Source: an uncultured Veillonella sp.
GTDB lineage: Bacteria > Bacillota > Negativicutes > Veillonellales > Veillonellaceae
Assembly (NCBI GenBank): GCA_900552445.1
Contig: URZS01000076.1
Location: 1-5,950 of the forward strand
Length of the DNA: 5,950 nucleotides
Direction of reading: 5' to 3'
In this document: positions 5,630-5,950 of the stretch, piece by piece
How the letters are laid out: each line of letters opens with the position of its first letter
How positions within the stretch are numbered: position 1 is the first letter of the stretch
Notes under the pieces: generated by a model
Databases searched by the model: none
What the model was told of the DNA's origin: nothing
Seen by the model: the letters and a program-made list of their open reading frames with translations, nothing else
Made by a program: the position numbers and the translations under genes

Positions 5630-5920
5630 TTATTTATGAGAAACGTGTTCCATCCCCATTCGAACAAGTCCTTCCACATGATCATCATTTAGAGTATAAT
5701 ACGCTGTTTTTCCATCCTTGCGATAGGTCACAAGACGCGCTTGACGCAACACACGCAATTGGTGGGAAATAGCTGATTGTCCCATCCCCATAGTTTCTGC
5801 GATGTGATTTACACACATTTCGTTTTCTAGTAATAATTCTACTATTTTAAGGCGTGTAGGGTCTCCCAAGATTTTAAACAGCTCTGCTAACTTTAGCAAT
5901 GATTCTTGTTTGTCGCTCAT
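5630..5920 (-). CDS. ArsR/SmtB-family metal-responsive repressor with alpha-5 zinc-type site
   Basis: This 96-residue winged-helix repressor has FKILGDPTRLKIVELLLENEMCVNHIA (15-41) leading into the recognition helix QSAISHQLRVLRQARLV (48-64), then the wing RKDGKTAYYTL. The last helix carries D79, H81, H92 and H95 in the pattern D-x-H-x10-H-x2-H. That is the alpha-5 metal site of SmtB/CzrA-type zinc or cobalt sensors; CzrA has His at the fourth position. The ArsR-type ELCVCDL cysteine pair is absent, with only Cys36 present. The start is ATG 5920-5918, preceded by AAGGGGGA. An in-frame ATG at 5944 would add eight residues and lacks a visible site. Such repressors often control a metal exporter, here probably beyond the right edge. 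Confidence 0.92.
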   Translation of the reverse strand: MSDKQESLLKLAELFKILGDPTRLKIVELLLENEMCVNHIAETMGMGQSAISHQLRVLRQARLVTYRKDGKTAYYTLNDDHVEGLVRMGMEHVSHK

Positions 5921-5950
5921 ATAGTCCCCCTTAATTTCATTCATATTAGA

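Noticed and set aside
5921..5944. Earlier ATG of the ArsR-family gene adding eight residues
   Set aside because: The internal ATG 5920 has AAGGGGGA upstream and gives the usual family N-terminus and length.

Overview
The window looks like chromosomal DNA of a low-GC Gram-positive-type bacterium. Strong GGAGG ribosome binding sites, T-tailed terminators, two TPP riboswitches controlled by terminators and a lipoprotein-type ModA all fit Bacillota. A Negativicute such as Veillonella is my best guess, but it is an impression from gene content and style and was not tested.

Layout. (1) At 1-172, minus strand, is the 5' part of thiW, the thiazole-precursor transporter subunit. Its leader holds a TPP riboswitch and a terminator. 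(2) From about 345 to 412 lie back-to-back promoters, followed on the plus strand by a second TPP riboswitch, a terminator and cytX (570-1766), the hydroxymethylpyrimidine transporter. The two halves of thiamine salvage (thiazole and pyrimidine) are therefore transcribed divergently, and each is shut off by the end product TPP. (3) At 1767-1972 there is a convergent spacer with a 16-bp tandem repeat and a long bidirectional terminator hairpin. (4) On the minus strand, 4165 down to 1973, is a molybdate ABC transporter, modA-modB-modC. A strong terminator and a perfect palindrome lie between modA and modB, and modB and modC are coupled (the modB stop codon overlaps the modC ribosome binding site). 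ModC lacks the usual C-terminal Mop domain. (5) At 4166-4533 is a divergent control region with a GC-richer modA leader and, in front of the next gene, a striking set of direct and inverted repeats of AACTGTATA. (6) At 4534-5523, plus strand, is an AEC (auxin efflux carrier) family permease of unknown substrate, ended by a bidirectional terminator. (7) At 5920-5630, minus strand, is a small ArsR/SmtB-family repressor with a complete alpha-5 zinc-type site.

All protein genes belong to known families and I see no entirely new system. The most interesting material is regulatory: the paired TPP riboswitches, the split mod operon with a possible shared AT-rich operator, and the repeat cluster upstream of the AEC permease.
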